From Stygiobacter sp. RIFOXYC2_FULL_38_25 (lineage in GTDB: Bacteria; Bacteroidota; Ignavibacteria; Ignavibacteriales; Melioribacteraceae), in assembly GCA_001803165.1 (NCBI GenBank), contig MHAZ01000021.1, positions 186,001-250,000 of the forward strand: 64,000 nt of DNA, written 5' to 3'. Position numbers and translations under genes: made by a program. This document shows, one piece after another, positions 51,418-60,551 of the stretch. Below the pieces are notes generated by a model, which was not told the origin of the DNA, did no database searches, and saw only the letters and a program-made list of their open reading frames with translations. Within the stretch, counting starts at the first letter, position 1. Each line of letters starts with the position of its first letter.

Positions 51418-52953
51418 ATGCCTATTGTTCTTGATGGTTCAAACCTAACCGTTGAAAAAGTAGTAGCAATTGCTCGCTGTAATGAAAAAGCAGAGTTACA
51501 CCCGGAAGCTCTTGAAAGAATTAAAATTTGCCGCGCAATGCTTGAGCAAAAAATTCAAGCGCACGAAATTATGTATGGAGTAAATACTGGCATTGGTGAG
51601 TTTAGCGAAGTTGTATTGGATGATGAGCAAGTAAAAGAATTTCAGAAGTATTTGATTTACAACCACGCTGCCGGAATTGGAGACCCGGCACCAATTGAAT
51701 ATGTGCGAGGTGCAATCGCTGGTAGAATTAATGTTCACGCGCATGGAATGTCCGGCATTCGTCCCGAGATTACATTAACTCTTGTTGAAATGTTAAACAA
51801 AGGAGTTACTCCGGTTGTCTGCCAGAAAGGTTCTGTAGGCGCAAGCGGAGATTTGGCGCCAATGAGCCAAATAGCTTTGCTATTGATGGGAGAAGGCGAA
51901 GCATTCTTTAATGGAGAGCGTTTGCCGGGAAAAGTAGCTTTTGAAAAAGCCGGTATTGCAATTCCCGGTCTTGAAGCCCGTGATGGACTCGGTACAATTA
52001 ACGGATCAAATCTTCTTACCGCAATGAGCGCAATTCATCTTTATGATATTAACCGATGGTTGAAACAAGCAGAGATTGCATGCGCTATGTCGCTGGAAGC
52101 ATTGTTTGCAAATCTAAAACCTTACGATGTCCGCCTACATGAAGTTCGCGGCTTTAAAGGTTCGGTACGCAGCGCCTGTTCAATAATTAAATGTATTGAA
52201 GGAAGCGATCTTCAAACCGGAAAGTTAAAATCAAAAGTACAGGACGCTTACTCAATGCGTTCTTCGCCGCAAGTAATCGGCGCCGCTCACGATGCAATTG
52301 CTTACGCAAAGCAGCAAGTGGAAATTGAACTTAATGGTGTTGGCGATAATCCGATTTTCATCCCTCAGAATAACATAACACTCACCGGCGCAAATTTTCA
52401 AGGAACTCCGGTTTCACTTCCTATGGATATGGTTAGTGCCGCAGTAACAATGGTTTCTGTTCTTTCAGAAAGAAGATTGAACCGCTTGCTTAATCCAGCT
52501 CTCAGCATTGGTCTTCCCGATTTTCTAACCAAAGGCGCCGGTATGTTTTCCGGTTTGATGCTAAGTCAATATACGGCAGATACATTAATTGTAGAACAAA
52601 GAATGCTTTCTGCGCCGGCTTCTGTTCAATCAATTCCAGCAGCGGCAGACCAAGAAGATTTTGTTTCTATGGGAATGAACACAGCAATTAAGAACGCGCA
52701 AATTATTGATAACGCTTACGGCGTCTTGGGAATTGAATTCATCGCCGCATCGCAAGCGCTGGATTTCCGCAATTTTACAAATGGACTCGGTGTTACTAAA
52801 GCAAAAGAAGTTGTCCGCAGGCATGTTAAACATTTAGATGTTGATCGTCCGCTTTACCCCGATCATACAAAAATGAAAGAAGTTGTAAAGAGTTGCGAAA
52901 TCTTGGAAGCTGTAGAAGAAATAGTTGGCTCATTAGAACAATCACCAAAATAA
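51418..52953 (+). CDS. Histidine/aromatic amino acid ammonia-lyase (HutH family), paralogue 2
   Basis: A 511-residue MIO enzyme, paralogue of the product of 47385-48941. The MIO triad is in GSVGASGDLAPMSQIALLLM (about residue 141). Other motifs: MYGVNTGIGEFSEV, YNHAAGIGDPAPIEYV (Asn-His where histidine lyases usually have Ser-His), VQDAYSMRSSPQVIGAAHDA and SVQSIPAAADQEDFVSMGMN. The QED supports a histidine-lyase-like pocket; an aminomutase or other aromatic activity is possible. The ATG follows AAAAGGAGA. The lectin gene starts 12 bases downstream. Confidence 0.9.
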   Translation: MPIVLDGSNLTVEKVVAIARCNEKAELHPEALERIKICRAMLEQKIQAHEIMYGVNTGIGEFSEVVLDDEQVKEFQKYLIYNHAAGIGDPAPIEYVRGAIAGRINVHAHGMSGIRPEITLTLVEMLNKGVTPVVCQKGSVGASGDLAPMSQIALLLMGEGEAFFNGERLPGKVAFEKAGIAIPGLEARDGLGTINGSNLLTAMSAIHLYDINRWLKQAEIACAMSLEALFANLKPYDVRLHEVRGFKGSVRSACSIIKCIEGSDLQTGKLKSKVQDAYSMRSSPQVIGAAHDAIAYAKQQVEIELNGVGDNPIFIPQNNITLTGANFQGTPVSLPMDMVSAAVTMVSVLSERRLNRLLNPALSIGLPDFLTKGAGMFSGLMLSQYTADTLIVEQRMLSAPASVQSIPAAADQEDFVSMGMNTAIKNAQIIDNAYGVLGIEFIAASQALDFRNFTNGLGVTKAKEVVRRHVKHLDVDRPLYPDHTKMKEVVKSCEILEAVEEIVGSLEQSPK

Positions 52954-52965
52954 ATTGGAGCTGAA

Positions 52966-53331
52966 ATGAAAAAGTCGTTAGTTGCAATCGTAGCATTGGT
53001 TTTCTTCTTTGGCAGTCACACACTGTTTGCACAAATGAAAGTACAAACGGGAGTATTTAACGCTGATAAAAATATTTCCAACTTTATGCTTGCTGCCGGC
53101 GGAGATATGGAAAGGACACAACAGATTAGCGTTACGTTTCCTAAACCGTTTACCAAAACTCCCGATATACAGATAAGCGTAACTAGAATAGACCAGGACC
53201 GTGGCAACAATACCCGTTACGATGTTAAAGTTACCAACGCTCACAAAGCTGGTTTTATGGTTGAAGTGAAAACTTGGGGCGGTTCAAAAATTTATTTGAT
53301 TGGCGGAACGTATATGGCTATAGGAGAATAG
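52966..53331 (+). CDS. Secreted H-type lectin-domain protein
   Basis: A 121-residue exported protein. After a signal peptide (SLVAIVALVFFFGSHTLFAQ) the mature part matches the six-stranded H-type lectin fold: VTFPKPFTKTPDIQISVTRI, DQDRGNNTRYDVKVTNAHKA, then GFMVEVKTWGGSKIYLIGGT. H-type lectins bind GalNAc-like sugars; the binding residues cannot be judged here. It lies 12 bases after the second lyase gene and is probably co-transcribed with it, although no functional link is obvious. Confidence 0.75.
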   Translation: MKKSLVAIVALVFFFGSHTLFAQMKVQTGVFNADKNISNFMLAAGGDMERTQQISVTFPKPFTKTPDIQISVTRIDQDRGNNTRYDVKVTNAHKAGFMVEVKTWGGSKIYLIGGTYMAIGE

Positions 53332-53337
53332 TGCAAA

Positions 53338-53420
53338 AGTCATTTCGAGCGGAGTCGAGAAATGTAATAGGGTATCAATGTCACACTTCGATCCGTCAGC
53401 CGACGGACTTAAGTGTGACA
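53338..53420. repeat. Convergent-gene repeat family, copy 3
   Basis: An imperfect CATTTCGAGCGGAGTCGAGA palindrome (closing AATG, 53341-53364) is followed by a strong hairpin: TGTCACACTT (53379-53388) with AAGTGTGACA (53411-53420), inner stem TCCGTC-AGCC-GACGGA. It lacks the terminal repeats seen in copies 1 and 2. It lies between the convergent lectin and lipoprotein genes. Confidence 0.82.
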
Positions 53421-53426
53421 TATTTT

Positions 53427-53840
53427 TTATAATTCAAACTGTCTTTCTATTTTCGCTTTTCTTCCGGTGTAATCATCTGTCGCGTTGAATATCACAGTGT
53501 ATTTTCCAGCTTTATATGTAGAGTCTAAATTGATCTGTGTGTTTATTGCTAAATCTATTACGTCTTTATCCGCAAGCTGGTCAACTCTTCCATGCTGAAC
53601 ATCTTTCTTAACAATTCCTTCCGGAGTTTTCAAATCAATTACAAAAGAAACTTGCGCGCCCAATCTTCCTTTGTATTCTTTCTTCGCGAAACCCTTTGCT
53701 TGGCAGCTAGCATTTAACTCCCAACTATTATCTAAAGAGTAAGCAAACGCAACAGGTGAGTATAACTCAAACTTTTCTTCTTGTTTAGAGCAACCGATAA
53801 TTAAAAAAACTAGCAGAATGACCGGAAAGATTTTTTTCAT
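53427..53840 (-). CDS. Hypothetical lipoprotein
   Basis: A 137-residue envelope protein. The SPII signal (KKIFPVILLVFLIIGC, lipobox IIGC) fixes the ATG at 53840. The mature part is a small beta domain (LRAQV-like stretch RLGAQVSFVIDLKTPEGIVK, then YKAGKYTVIFNATDDYTGRK), resembling Ig-like or accessory domains that respond to drag or binding, but no family is recognised. It follows serC on the same strand, separated by that gene's terminator. Confidence 0.65.
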   Translation of the reverse strand: MKKIFPVILLVFLIIGCSKQEEKFELYSPVAFAYSLDNSWELNASCQAKGFAKKEYKGRLGAQVSFVIDLKTPEGIVKKDVQHGRVDQLADKDVIDLAINTQINLDSTYKAGKYTVIFNATDDYTGRKAKIERQFEL

Positions 53841-53861
53841 AAAGCACTCCATAAAAAAATA

Positions 53862-53882
53862 GGGTCGAATTCTCTTCGACCC
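53862..53882 (-). terminator. Rho-independent terminator after serC
   Basis: GGGTCGAA-GAGAA-TTCGACCC on the minus strand, perfect 8-bp arms, followed by CTATTTTTTTAT. It lies 36 bases downstream of the serC stop and just upstream of the lipoprotein gene. Confidence 0.8.
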
Positions 53883-53918
53883 ATACTAAATACTAATTAC
53901 TATTTACTAACGACTGAA

Positions 53919-55004
53919 TTAGTTGTTCTTCTTAAATTCGCTCATGAATTCAACCAAAGCTTCAACTCCGGCTTTTGGGAAAGCATTATAAATTGAAGCA
54001 CGAATTCCGCCAACAGAACGGTGACCTTTCAAGCCACCGAAACCTTTTGCCGAAGCTTCTTTCACAAATTTTTCTTCCAATTGCTCGTTTGGCAATCTGT
54101 AAGTAACATTCATAAGTGAGCGGGCATCTACCGCGGTTGTTCCTTTGTAATAACCATCGCTGCCGTCAATTGCATCGTAAAGAACTTTGGCTTTGTCCAA
54201 GTTGCGTTTATACATTTCATCCAAGCCGCCCATGTTTAACAGCCATTTGAAAACTAAGCTTGCAATATAAATTCCAAAAGTAGTTGGCGTGTTATACATT
54301 GTTTCGTTATCAGCGTGAATTTTATAATTCATATATGTGTGAAGCGAATCGCTGCTGCGCTCAAGCAAATCTTTTCTTACGATAACAACTGTAACGCCCG
54401 AAGGACCAATATTCTTCTGTGCACCGGCGTAAATCAATCCATATTTGTTTATATCAATCATCTTGTGGAGAAAATCCGAAGAGGCATCACAAACAAGAGG
54501 AACGTTGCCAACTTCCGGCTCTGTTCTAAATTGTGTTCCAAATATTGTATTGTTCGAAGTGAAATGAACGTAAGATGCTTCAGCGTCTAATTTCATTTCA
54601 GCTTGTGTTGGTATTCTTGAATGATTATCAGCTTTTGTTGTCGCAGCAATATTAACAGTACCAACACGCTTTGCTTCTTTAACAGCTTTTTCTGACCACG
54701 CGCCCGTTACAATGTAATCAGCTTTATTTTTGGGGGGCATTAGATTTAACGGAACCATAGAAAATTGGAGAGTTGCGCCGCCTTGTAAAAATAGAATTGA
54801 ATAGTTGTCGCCAATGTTCAACAGCTTTCTTAAATCCGCATCAGCTCCTTTAATAATTCCATCAAAGATTTTTCCTCGGTGGCTCATTTCCATAACGCTC
54901 ATTCCGCTTCCTTTGTACGAATACAAATCTTGCTGAGCCTCTAACAAAACCTCTTCCGGTAAAATTGCCGGTCCGGCACTTAAGTTATAAATACGGTTTT
55001 CCAT
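53919..55004 (-). CDS. serC: Phosphoserine aminotransferase
   Basis: Transfers an amino group from Glu to 3-phosphohydroxypyruvate in serine synthesis; also used for pyridoxal phosphate in some bacteria. The 361-residue protein is full length. Landmarks: YNLSAGPAILPEEVL, SILFLQGGATLQFSMVPLNL, the PLP Lys in IYAGAQKNIGPSGVTVV (about residue 196), and FVKEASAKGFGGLKGHRSVG with the C-terminal GGIRASIYNAFP. It lies 64 bases downstream of the histidine kinase gene, and the DUF1015 gene, a frequent serine-pathway neighbour, is two genes upstream. Confidence 0.96.
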   Translation of the reverse strand: MENRIYNLSAGPAILPEEVLLEAQQDLYSYKGSGMSVMEMSHRGKIFDGIIKGADADLRKLLNIGDNYSILFLQGGATLQFSMVPLNLMPPKNKADYIVTGAWSEKAVKEAKRVGTVNIAATTKADNHSRIPTQAEMKLDAEASYVHFTSNNTIFGTQFRTEPEVGNVPLVCDASSDFLHKMIDINKYGLIYAGAQKNIGPSGVTVVIVRKDLLERSSDSLHTYMNYKIHADNETMYNTPTTFGIYIASLVFKWLLNMGGLDEMYKRNLDKAKVLYDAIDGSDGYYKGTTAVDARSLMNVTYRLPNEQLEEKFVKEASAKGFGGLKGHRSVGGIRASIYNAFPKAGVEALVEFMSEFKKNN

Positions 55005-55068
55005 CTTAATCCTCTTATATGTGAAATTCGGTAGGTGAAACTTAGCAGAAATTTAGGAGCGGCTCAAA

Positions 55069-57228
55069 TCAAATTTGGACTTTCGCTCTAGGCAAAGTAA
55101 ATGTAAAAGTAGTGCCTTTGTTCTCTTGGCTAACAAAAGAAATTTGTCCTCCGTTCATCTCAATTAGTTCTTTACAAATGATGAGACCTAACCCGGTACC
55201 CTTTTCGTCGTTTGTACCGCGGGAAGTAGTTTGCGAATCTATCTGGAAAAGTTTTTCCTTAAACTCGCTTGGCATTCCTATTCCATGATCAATAACATTT
55301 ACAATTACTACATTTTCTAAACTTTGAGCAGTTATTTCAACTTTACCTTTTTCGTATGTGAACTTAATTGCGTTGGTAACCAAATTTTGAATTACCGAGT
55401 GAATCATCCTTCTATCAGCCAAAACATTTGAGCCTTCCGGAATCTGATTAATCAGTTTAATCTGTTTTCGTTCGGCATTTTGTGATAGAAGAAAAAGAGA
55501 ATGAGAAAGTTCTTCGAACAAATCAAATACTTCCGGATTGTATTCCATCCGCTTGGATTGTAGTCGTGACCAATCCAGCAAGTTTTCCAAAAGCATGTAA
55601 ATGTCTTTTACTGTTCTATTCAGTTTAACTAAGAAAATATTTTTTTCTTCTTCAGTTAATTCTTCACTGTCTTCGGCAAGTATTTCGGCTAATCCTTTCA
55701 AACCAAAAAAGGGACTTTTCAAATCGTGAGAGATGATTGAAAAGAATCTATCGCGTGATTTTATTGTGCTTTCTAATATTTTGGATTTTTCCTTAATGTC
55801 TTTATTAACTTTTTCGAGTTGCTTCTTAACTTGTTTAATGGACAAATAACGTTTATACAAAACAACTATTGCAACTAAAGCCAAAAAGAAAACAATATAT
55901 CCGTAAACTGTTTTGTTTTGTTCTTTTTCTATTTCCAGATTTTTGATTCTAAGCTCATTGTCTTTAGAATCAACATCGTAAATAACGGAAAGCTCTAAAA
56001 TTTTATCGCGGGTTTCTTTGCTCCAAACCGAATCTAGAATTGCTGAGTACTTTTTAAGATATGTATAAGCCGAATCGTTTTTCCCAATCACTCTGTTTAT
56101 CTCCGAAAGCTCCCGATAAATATTAGCTTCTAATCTTTTGTTGCCAATTGAGAGAGCATAGTCCAGCGCAGATTTGAACGATGTCTGTGCAACAGAAATA
56201 TCACCTTTAGCTTTTTTAACTACGGCTATATCGAACAATACCGTAGCAATACCAAATTTATCATTAAGCTGCTTTCTTATTTCTATCGAACGATTATAGT
56301 ACACCAACGCCTCATCATACAGTTTCCTGGCTAGAAAAAGATTGCCGAGATCGTTATATGAATAGGCCATGCCACTTTTATCACCGGTTTGTGTTTTTAT
56401 TTTAAGCGATTCATTTTGATAGTACGCTGCTTTATCATAGTCTTTCTTCTTAAAATAACTTACCCCCAAATTGTTTAAGACACGTCCCAACACATAATTG
56501 TTTTTTAAACTGTCAGTCATCTCCAAGACTCTATTGGAATAAATAATTGATTGGTCTACCTGATTCATTTCGTTATAAACAAACGCAATGTTATTAAGGG
56601 TAAGTCCAATCTCAAATTTATCATTTAACGTCTCTTTGATTTTTAACGAACGGAAGAAGTAATCAATAGCTTTGCCGTAATCGCTCCATTTCCAGTAAAT
56701 CAACCCTATATAGTTGAGAGCTTCCGCGGCAAGCTCTTGCGCCCCGGAATTGTTGGCAAGGTTAAGTGCCTCCCTGTAACGCTTAAACGCGGAAACGAAT
56801 TGATTGCGGCGCCAATGAATTAAACCGAGTTGGTTTTGCGTTCTTGCAATTTCTTTATTGTCTTTTATCTCTCTAAAAATTGCAAGCGCACTACGATACA
56901 ATTCCTCGGCTTTCTCTAAATTATTAAGAGTGTACTCGGCAAATCCAAGATTGTTTAACGCATTTGCCTCACCGAGATTATATTCATCCAGTCTGGATAA
57001 TTGTAACGCTTCTTCGGCATATGCCCGTGATTTTTCGAACGAATTTCTTTTGAGTTGATACGAAAGGTAGTTTAAAACATCAACGCGTTCTTTTCCTTTG
57101 AGTGAGGGAAGGCGTTTTTCAAGTTCACCGGCATTATTTTCTTGCGCTATTGCTGCCGAGCTTAGAAGTACCCCGAGAATAATCAGTATGTGGCTTATAT
57201 CCGATAATTTGTTTCGTGCTGTCAACAC
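55069..57228 (-). CDS. Membrane sensor histidine kinase with extracytoplasmic TPR domain
   Basis: A 719-residue sensor kinase. After a signal peptide (ILIILGVLLSSAAIAQ) come about eight to nine tetratricopeptide repeats (about residues 45-400; e.g. LGLIHWRRNQFVSAFKRYRE). A membrane helix follows (VYGYIVFFLALVAIVVLY, about 441-461), then a coiled coil and the HisKA box FFSIISHDLKSPFFGL (His about 500). HATPase: VTNAIKFTYEKG, DHGIGMPSEFKEKLFQ and GTGLGLIICKELIEMNG. No response regulator is adjacent, so it is an orphan kinase here. The signal sensed is unknown. Confidence 0.93.
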   Translation of the reverse strand: MLTARNKLSDISHILIILGVLLSSAAIAQENNAGELEKRLPSLKGKERVDVLNYLSYQLKRNSFEKSRAYAEEALQLSRLDEYNLGEANALNNLGFAEYTLNNLEKAEELYRSALAIFREIKDNKEIARTQNQLGLIHWRRNQFVSAFKRYREALNLANNSGAQELAAEALNYIGLIYWKWSDYGKAIDYFFRSLKIKETLNDKFEIGLTLNNIAFVYNEMNQVDQSIIYSNRVLEMTDSLKNNYVLGRVLNNLGVSYFKKKDYDKAAYYQNESLKIKTQTGDKSGMAYSYNDLGNLFLARKLYDEALVYYNRSIEIRKQLNDKFGIATVLFDIAVVKKAKGDISVAQTSFKSALDYALSIGNKRLEANIYRELSEINRVIGKNDSAYTYLKKYSAILDSVWSKETRDKILELSVIYDVDSKDNELRIKNLEIEKEQNKTVYGYIVFFLALVAIVVLYKRYLSIKQVKKQLEKVNKDIKEKSKILESTIKSRDRFFSIISHDLKSPFFGLKGLAEILAEDSEELTEEEKNIFLVKLNRTVKDIYMLLENLLDWSRLQSKRMEYNPEVFDLFEELSHSLFLLSQNAERKQIKLINQIPEGSNVLADRRMIHSVIQNLVTNAIKFTYEKGKVEITAQSLENVVIVNVIDHGIGMPSEFKEKLFQIDSQTTSRGTNDEKGTGLGLIICKELIEMNGGQISFVSQENKGTTFTFTLPRAKVQI

Positions 57229-57245
57229 TTAATTTTCTTCATATT

Positions 57246-58478
57246 CTAAATTGTGTGTACGAGTAGTCCGTCACGCAATTTCGGCTCGAACCAAGTTGAT
57301 TTTGGCGGCATAACTTCTCCGGCATCCGAAATATTAATTAGATCATCTAACGTAACCGGATACATTGAAAATGCTACTAATGCTTTTCCGCTGTTTACTA
57401 ATCTTTCCAATTCTTCCGTTCCGCGTATTCCACCAATGAAATCAATATTGGTATCCGTCCGCGGGTCTTCAATTCCTAAAACCGGATGCAGCAAATAATC
57501 TTGCAAAATGCTTACATCTAAATTATCGCCAAAAGTTTTACCATGTTTAACATTTTGGTTGGGTACTAATAAATGCCATTTCCCGCTTAAGTACATCCCA
57601 AAGGTTTTCTTTGAGGTAGGACTTGCGGATTTAGCTTCTTCAACAGTGAAATTTTGTTTTACCTTTTCAACGAACTCAGCTTCGCTCATTTTCAATTCAT
57701 GAACAACACGGTTGTAAGGTAGAATTCTTAATTGCTCTGCCGGAAAAAGTACAGCAAGAAAATAATTGTATTCTTCTGTTCCATTGTGCGAGGGGTTTTG
57801 ATCCATCTTAACTTTTTGTGTACGGCTTGCGCTTGCAGCACGGTGATGTCCATCTGCAATGTATAAGTTTTTAACCTTTGCAATACCGTTAACTACTACA
57901 TCATTTTGTTCTGTAGGCAAAATCCAAATTGTGTGCTTAATTCCATCAACGGCAGTGAAATCATAAATTGGAGAAATTTTCTTCATCGTATCATTTACAA
58001 CTTTGTCTATTTCCGAAACAGCTTTGTATGTTAAGAATACCGGACCGGTTTGCGCTTCGGTTGTAACGATGTGGTTTGTTCTATCATCTTCTTTGACTTT
58101 TCTTGTCTTCTCATGTTTCTTAATTACATCATTGTTGTAATCATCTACCGAGAACGTTGCCGCTAAACCAACTTGCGAGTGCTCTCCCATAGTAAGTTTA
58201 TAAACATAAATGCTTGGAACTGCTTCTTGAATTAACGGAGCTTCTTCTCTCAACCGTAAAAAATTTTCTTTTGCTTTAGCATAAACTTCGGGTGAATAAG
58301 CATCTGTTCCCTCTTTCAATTCAATTTCGGAACGTGTAACACGTAAAAAGCTAATTGGATTTCCTTTTGCCAGTTCGGCAGATTCTTCTTTGTTAACAAC
58401 ATCGTAAGGTACGCTTGCAACAAGGTGTGCAACTTTTGCATTTGGACGTACAGCCTGAAATGCGCGAATGACAGCCAT
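57246..58478 (-). CDS. DUF1015-family protein
   Basis: A 410-residue protein of the DUF1015 family. Landmarks: VIRAFQAVRPNAKVAHLVAS, then VPYDVVNKEESAELAKGNP, IYVYKLTM, KKHEKTRKVKEDDRTNH-like segment and the conserved LYIADGHHRAASA. The family is often encoded next to serA/serC, as here; its biochemical role is not settled. The ATG at 58478 is chosen because the family N-terminus starts there and GGAGA precedes it. The kinase gene starts 17 bases after the stop. Confidence 0.92.
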   Translation of the reverse strand: MAVIRAFQAVRPNAKVAHLVASVPYDVVNKEESAELAKGNPISFLRVTRSEIELKEGTDAYSPEVYAKAKENFLRLREEAPLIQEAVPSIYVYKLTMGEHSQVGLAATFSVDDYNNDVIKKHEKTRKVKEDDRTNHIVTTEAQTGPVFLTYKAVSEIDKVVNDTMKKISPIYDFTAVDGIKHTIWILPTEQNDVVVNGIAKVKNLYIADGHHRAASASRTQKVKMDQNPSHNGTEEYNYFLAVLFPAEQLRILPYNRVVHELKMSEAEFVEKVKQNFTVEEAKSASPTSKKTFGMYLSGKWHLLVPNQNVKHGKTFGDNLDVSILQDYLLHPVLGIEDPRTDTNIDFIGGIRGTEELERLVNSGKALVAFSMYPVTLDDLINISDAGEVMPPKSTWFEPKLRDGLLVHTI

Positions 58479-58553
58479 TTTTTCTCCAGATATTAAAATT
58501 TTGTAGGTGAAATTAGCACTTAAAGGTATGATTGCAAAATTTGCAGATAGCAA

Positions 58554-58580
58554 AATGCCCGGACTTTTGACCCGGGCATT
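58554..58580 (-). terminator. Rho-independent terminator after the TlpA-like gene
   Basis: Minus strand AATGCCCGG-GTCAAAAGT-CCGGGCATT with 9-bp arms, followed by TTG and an AT-rich tail. It lies 22 bases downstream of the TlpA-like gene stop and separates it from the DUF1015 gene. Confidence 0.7.
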
Positions 58581-58602
58581 TGAGGTAAAAGATATTGCGG
58601 CT

Positions 58603-60477
58603 TTATTGAATCATTCCGATCATTAACCCGAGTTCATCCACTAATTTATCAGCATCACCTCCAAAGCCTACACTCTTGAAACGAATATTTCCTTTTCCGT
58701 CTATGATAAACTTAGTCGGAATTCCGGAAACTTTATATGTCGTGATAACTTCGTTCTTATCATCAAGCAGAACGTGGAAAGGATAACTATTCTTTGTTAT
58801 AAAGTCGGTAGCATTTTTCTTTTTGTCTTCAACATTTTCCCAGGTATTAACAAATAAGAATTTAACTTTTCCTCCGGCTTCATATTTTTCTACAGCCTTT
58901 TTCATTCCGGGGAATGAAGCTAAGCACGGACCACACCAGGTTGCCCAGAAATCTACGATAACTGTTTTATCTTTTAAGTCTGCCAGCGAAACTTTCTTAC
59001 CATCCAAATCAAGCAAGCTGAATTGCGGTGCCGGCTCGTTAAGTAATTCCTTTTTTAAATTAGCGGTTTTCTTTTCGAATGCTGCTTTTTCAAATACGGC
59101 AACATATTTATCAAACCCGGTTTCGTTTCCATTTTGTTTTACATATACATTTTTAAGTAGCTCTTTCATCTTTGCAGTGGCATTTTCGCCAGACATATAT
59201 TTTTCCAACTTAGTTTGAGCTTCTTTGGTATTACCAACGGCAACCAGTGCATTAACATATCTTTCATTCGTTTCGCCTTCTTGCTCGTCAGCAAGTTCAA
59301 CTGCTTCAGCCAATGCTTTTACTGCTTCATCATTTTTACCGAGCTTTAGTAGAATTGCTCCGTAAGTATCCAAAATCATTCCCAAAGATCTCAATTTTCC
59401 TTTTTTTTGTTCTGGCTCCGTAATAAATGCCGAACGTTTCATACCAGGATTGGATATTTCCTTTCTGGCAAGATCAACTCCTTTCAGTGCAAGTTCTTCT
59501 GCTGTTTTTAAATCAACATCTTTTTCGTACATATCCCAAGCAAGTGAATTAAAATTCATTGGAGTAGCTATAGTTATTTTTGCGCTAAGATATTCTTTAG
59601 CTTTATCATATTGACTTGCTTTTAAAAATTCAATGTAAAGAATATTATTAATGTTTGCACTAAAGGTTCCTTGAGGAAAACTTTTAAAATACTCTTCGGC
59701 GATTTTCATTTTTTCATCAAGTTCTTTCGCTTTTCTGAATTCTGTATATTTTTTAGACTGAGCGATATTACAATTAGGGAATTTTTCAATAAGAATTTTT
59801 TCAAACTGAATTGCCTTATCCAGCACTTTTGCCATAGTATATCCGTTAACAGCGGCTGAAAGTTGCTTCTCATTTAATTGTTCTGGATTAGTAAAACTAC
59901 TCAATTCTGCAAGGATCAAGTCGGAACCTTTCTCTTTTAACACGCTTTCAACAGCTTGGAGATAATTCATCAAATAATCGTTTTTTATAGTCGGATTATT
60001 CTTTAAGTCCATTCTCATTAACTCAAGCGATTTTTCTTTTTCAATTTCTAGTTCAAAAAAGCTTCCAATGAATATTTGTATCCATCCTAGACTAGCGTTT
60101 GCACCGGCAACAATTTTCCCGGAGGCGTCGTGTGTTAGAACCACAAATCCTTTTTTAGAATTGTTATCCTTTTCCTCACCGGATGAAAATTTTACAAACG
60201 CACCTTTAGATGTATCCGCCATTTTAAACTTTGCCGTCCAATCTTTGCCGGATTTAGCCATTTTATATTCATCCGATGAACTTAGCAAAACACCAAATTG
60301 ATGAACTAAAAGAGTTACTTCATTCGCATCGGCTAATTTTGTTCCTTGAGGATTATAAGAAACAGTAACTTCATCACCGGCTTTTGGCTTCTCCGGTTTG
60401 AACGTTACTTTGCCTTGAGCAAAAACCAACTGCTGAAAAATTATTCCAACCAACAACAGCAAAACTGTTTTTTTCAT
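58603..60477 (-). CDS. Exported TlpA-like thioredoxin-family protein with helical N-terminal region
   Basis: A 624-residue exported protein. The signal peptide is VLLLLVGIIFQQLVFAQG. An N-terminal Ig-like domain (KAGDEVTVSYNPQGTKLADA) is followed by a long helical TPR-like region (AEEYFKSFPQGTFSANINNI; KLGKNDEAVKALAEAVELAD), and a C-terminal TlpA/thioredoxin domain has the motif WATWCGPCLASFPGMKKAVE near residue 510 and GIPTKFIIDGKGNIRFKS. It probably reduces disulfides in the periplasm; partners are unknown. It is followed by a terminator. Confidence 0.88.
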   Translation of the reverse strand: MKKTVLLLLVGIIFQQLVFAQGKVTFKPEKPKAGDEVTVSYNPQGTKLADANEVTLLVHQFGVLLSSSDEYKMAKSGKDWTAKFKMADTSKGAFVKFSSGEEKDNNSKKGFVVLTHDASGKIVAGANASLGWIQIFIGSFFELEIEKEKSLELMRMDLKNNPTIKNDYLMNYLQAVESVLKEKGSDLILAELSSFTNPEQLNEKQLSAAVNGYTMAKVLDKAIQFEKILIEKFPNCNIAQSKKYTEFRKAKELDEKMKIAEEYFKSFPQGTFSANINNILYIEFLKASQYDKAKEYLSAKITIATPMNFNSLAWDMYEKDVDLKTAEELALKGVDLARKEISNPGMKRSAFITEPEQKKGKLRSLGMILDTYGAILLKLGKNDEAVKALAEAVELADEQEGETNERYVNALVAVGNTKEAQTKLEKYMSGENATAKMKELLKNVYVKQNGNETGFDKYVAVFEKAAFEKKTANLKKELLNEPAPQFSLLDLDGKKVSLADLKDKTVIVDFWATWCGPCLASFPGMKKAVEKYEAGGKVKFLFVNTWENVEDKKKNATDFITKNSYPFHVLLDDKNEVITTYKVSGIPTKFIIDGKGNIRFKSVGFGGDADKLVDELGLMIGMIQ

Positions 60478-60551
60478 TTTTGATCCCGTTTTTGATTTTG
60501 AACGTGGATTAAAATACTGAGGTTTGCCCGGAAAGCCAAAGCAAAATAGGG

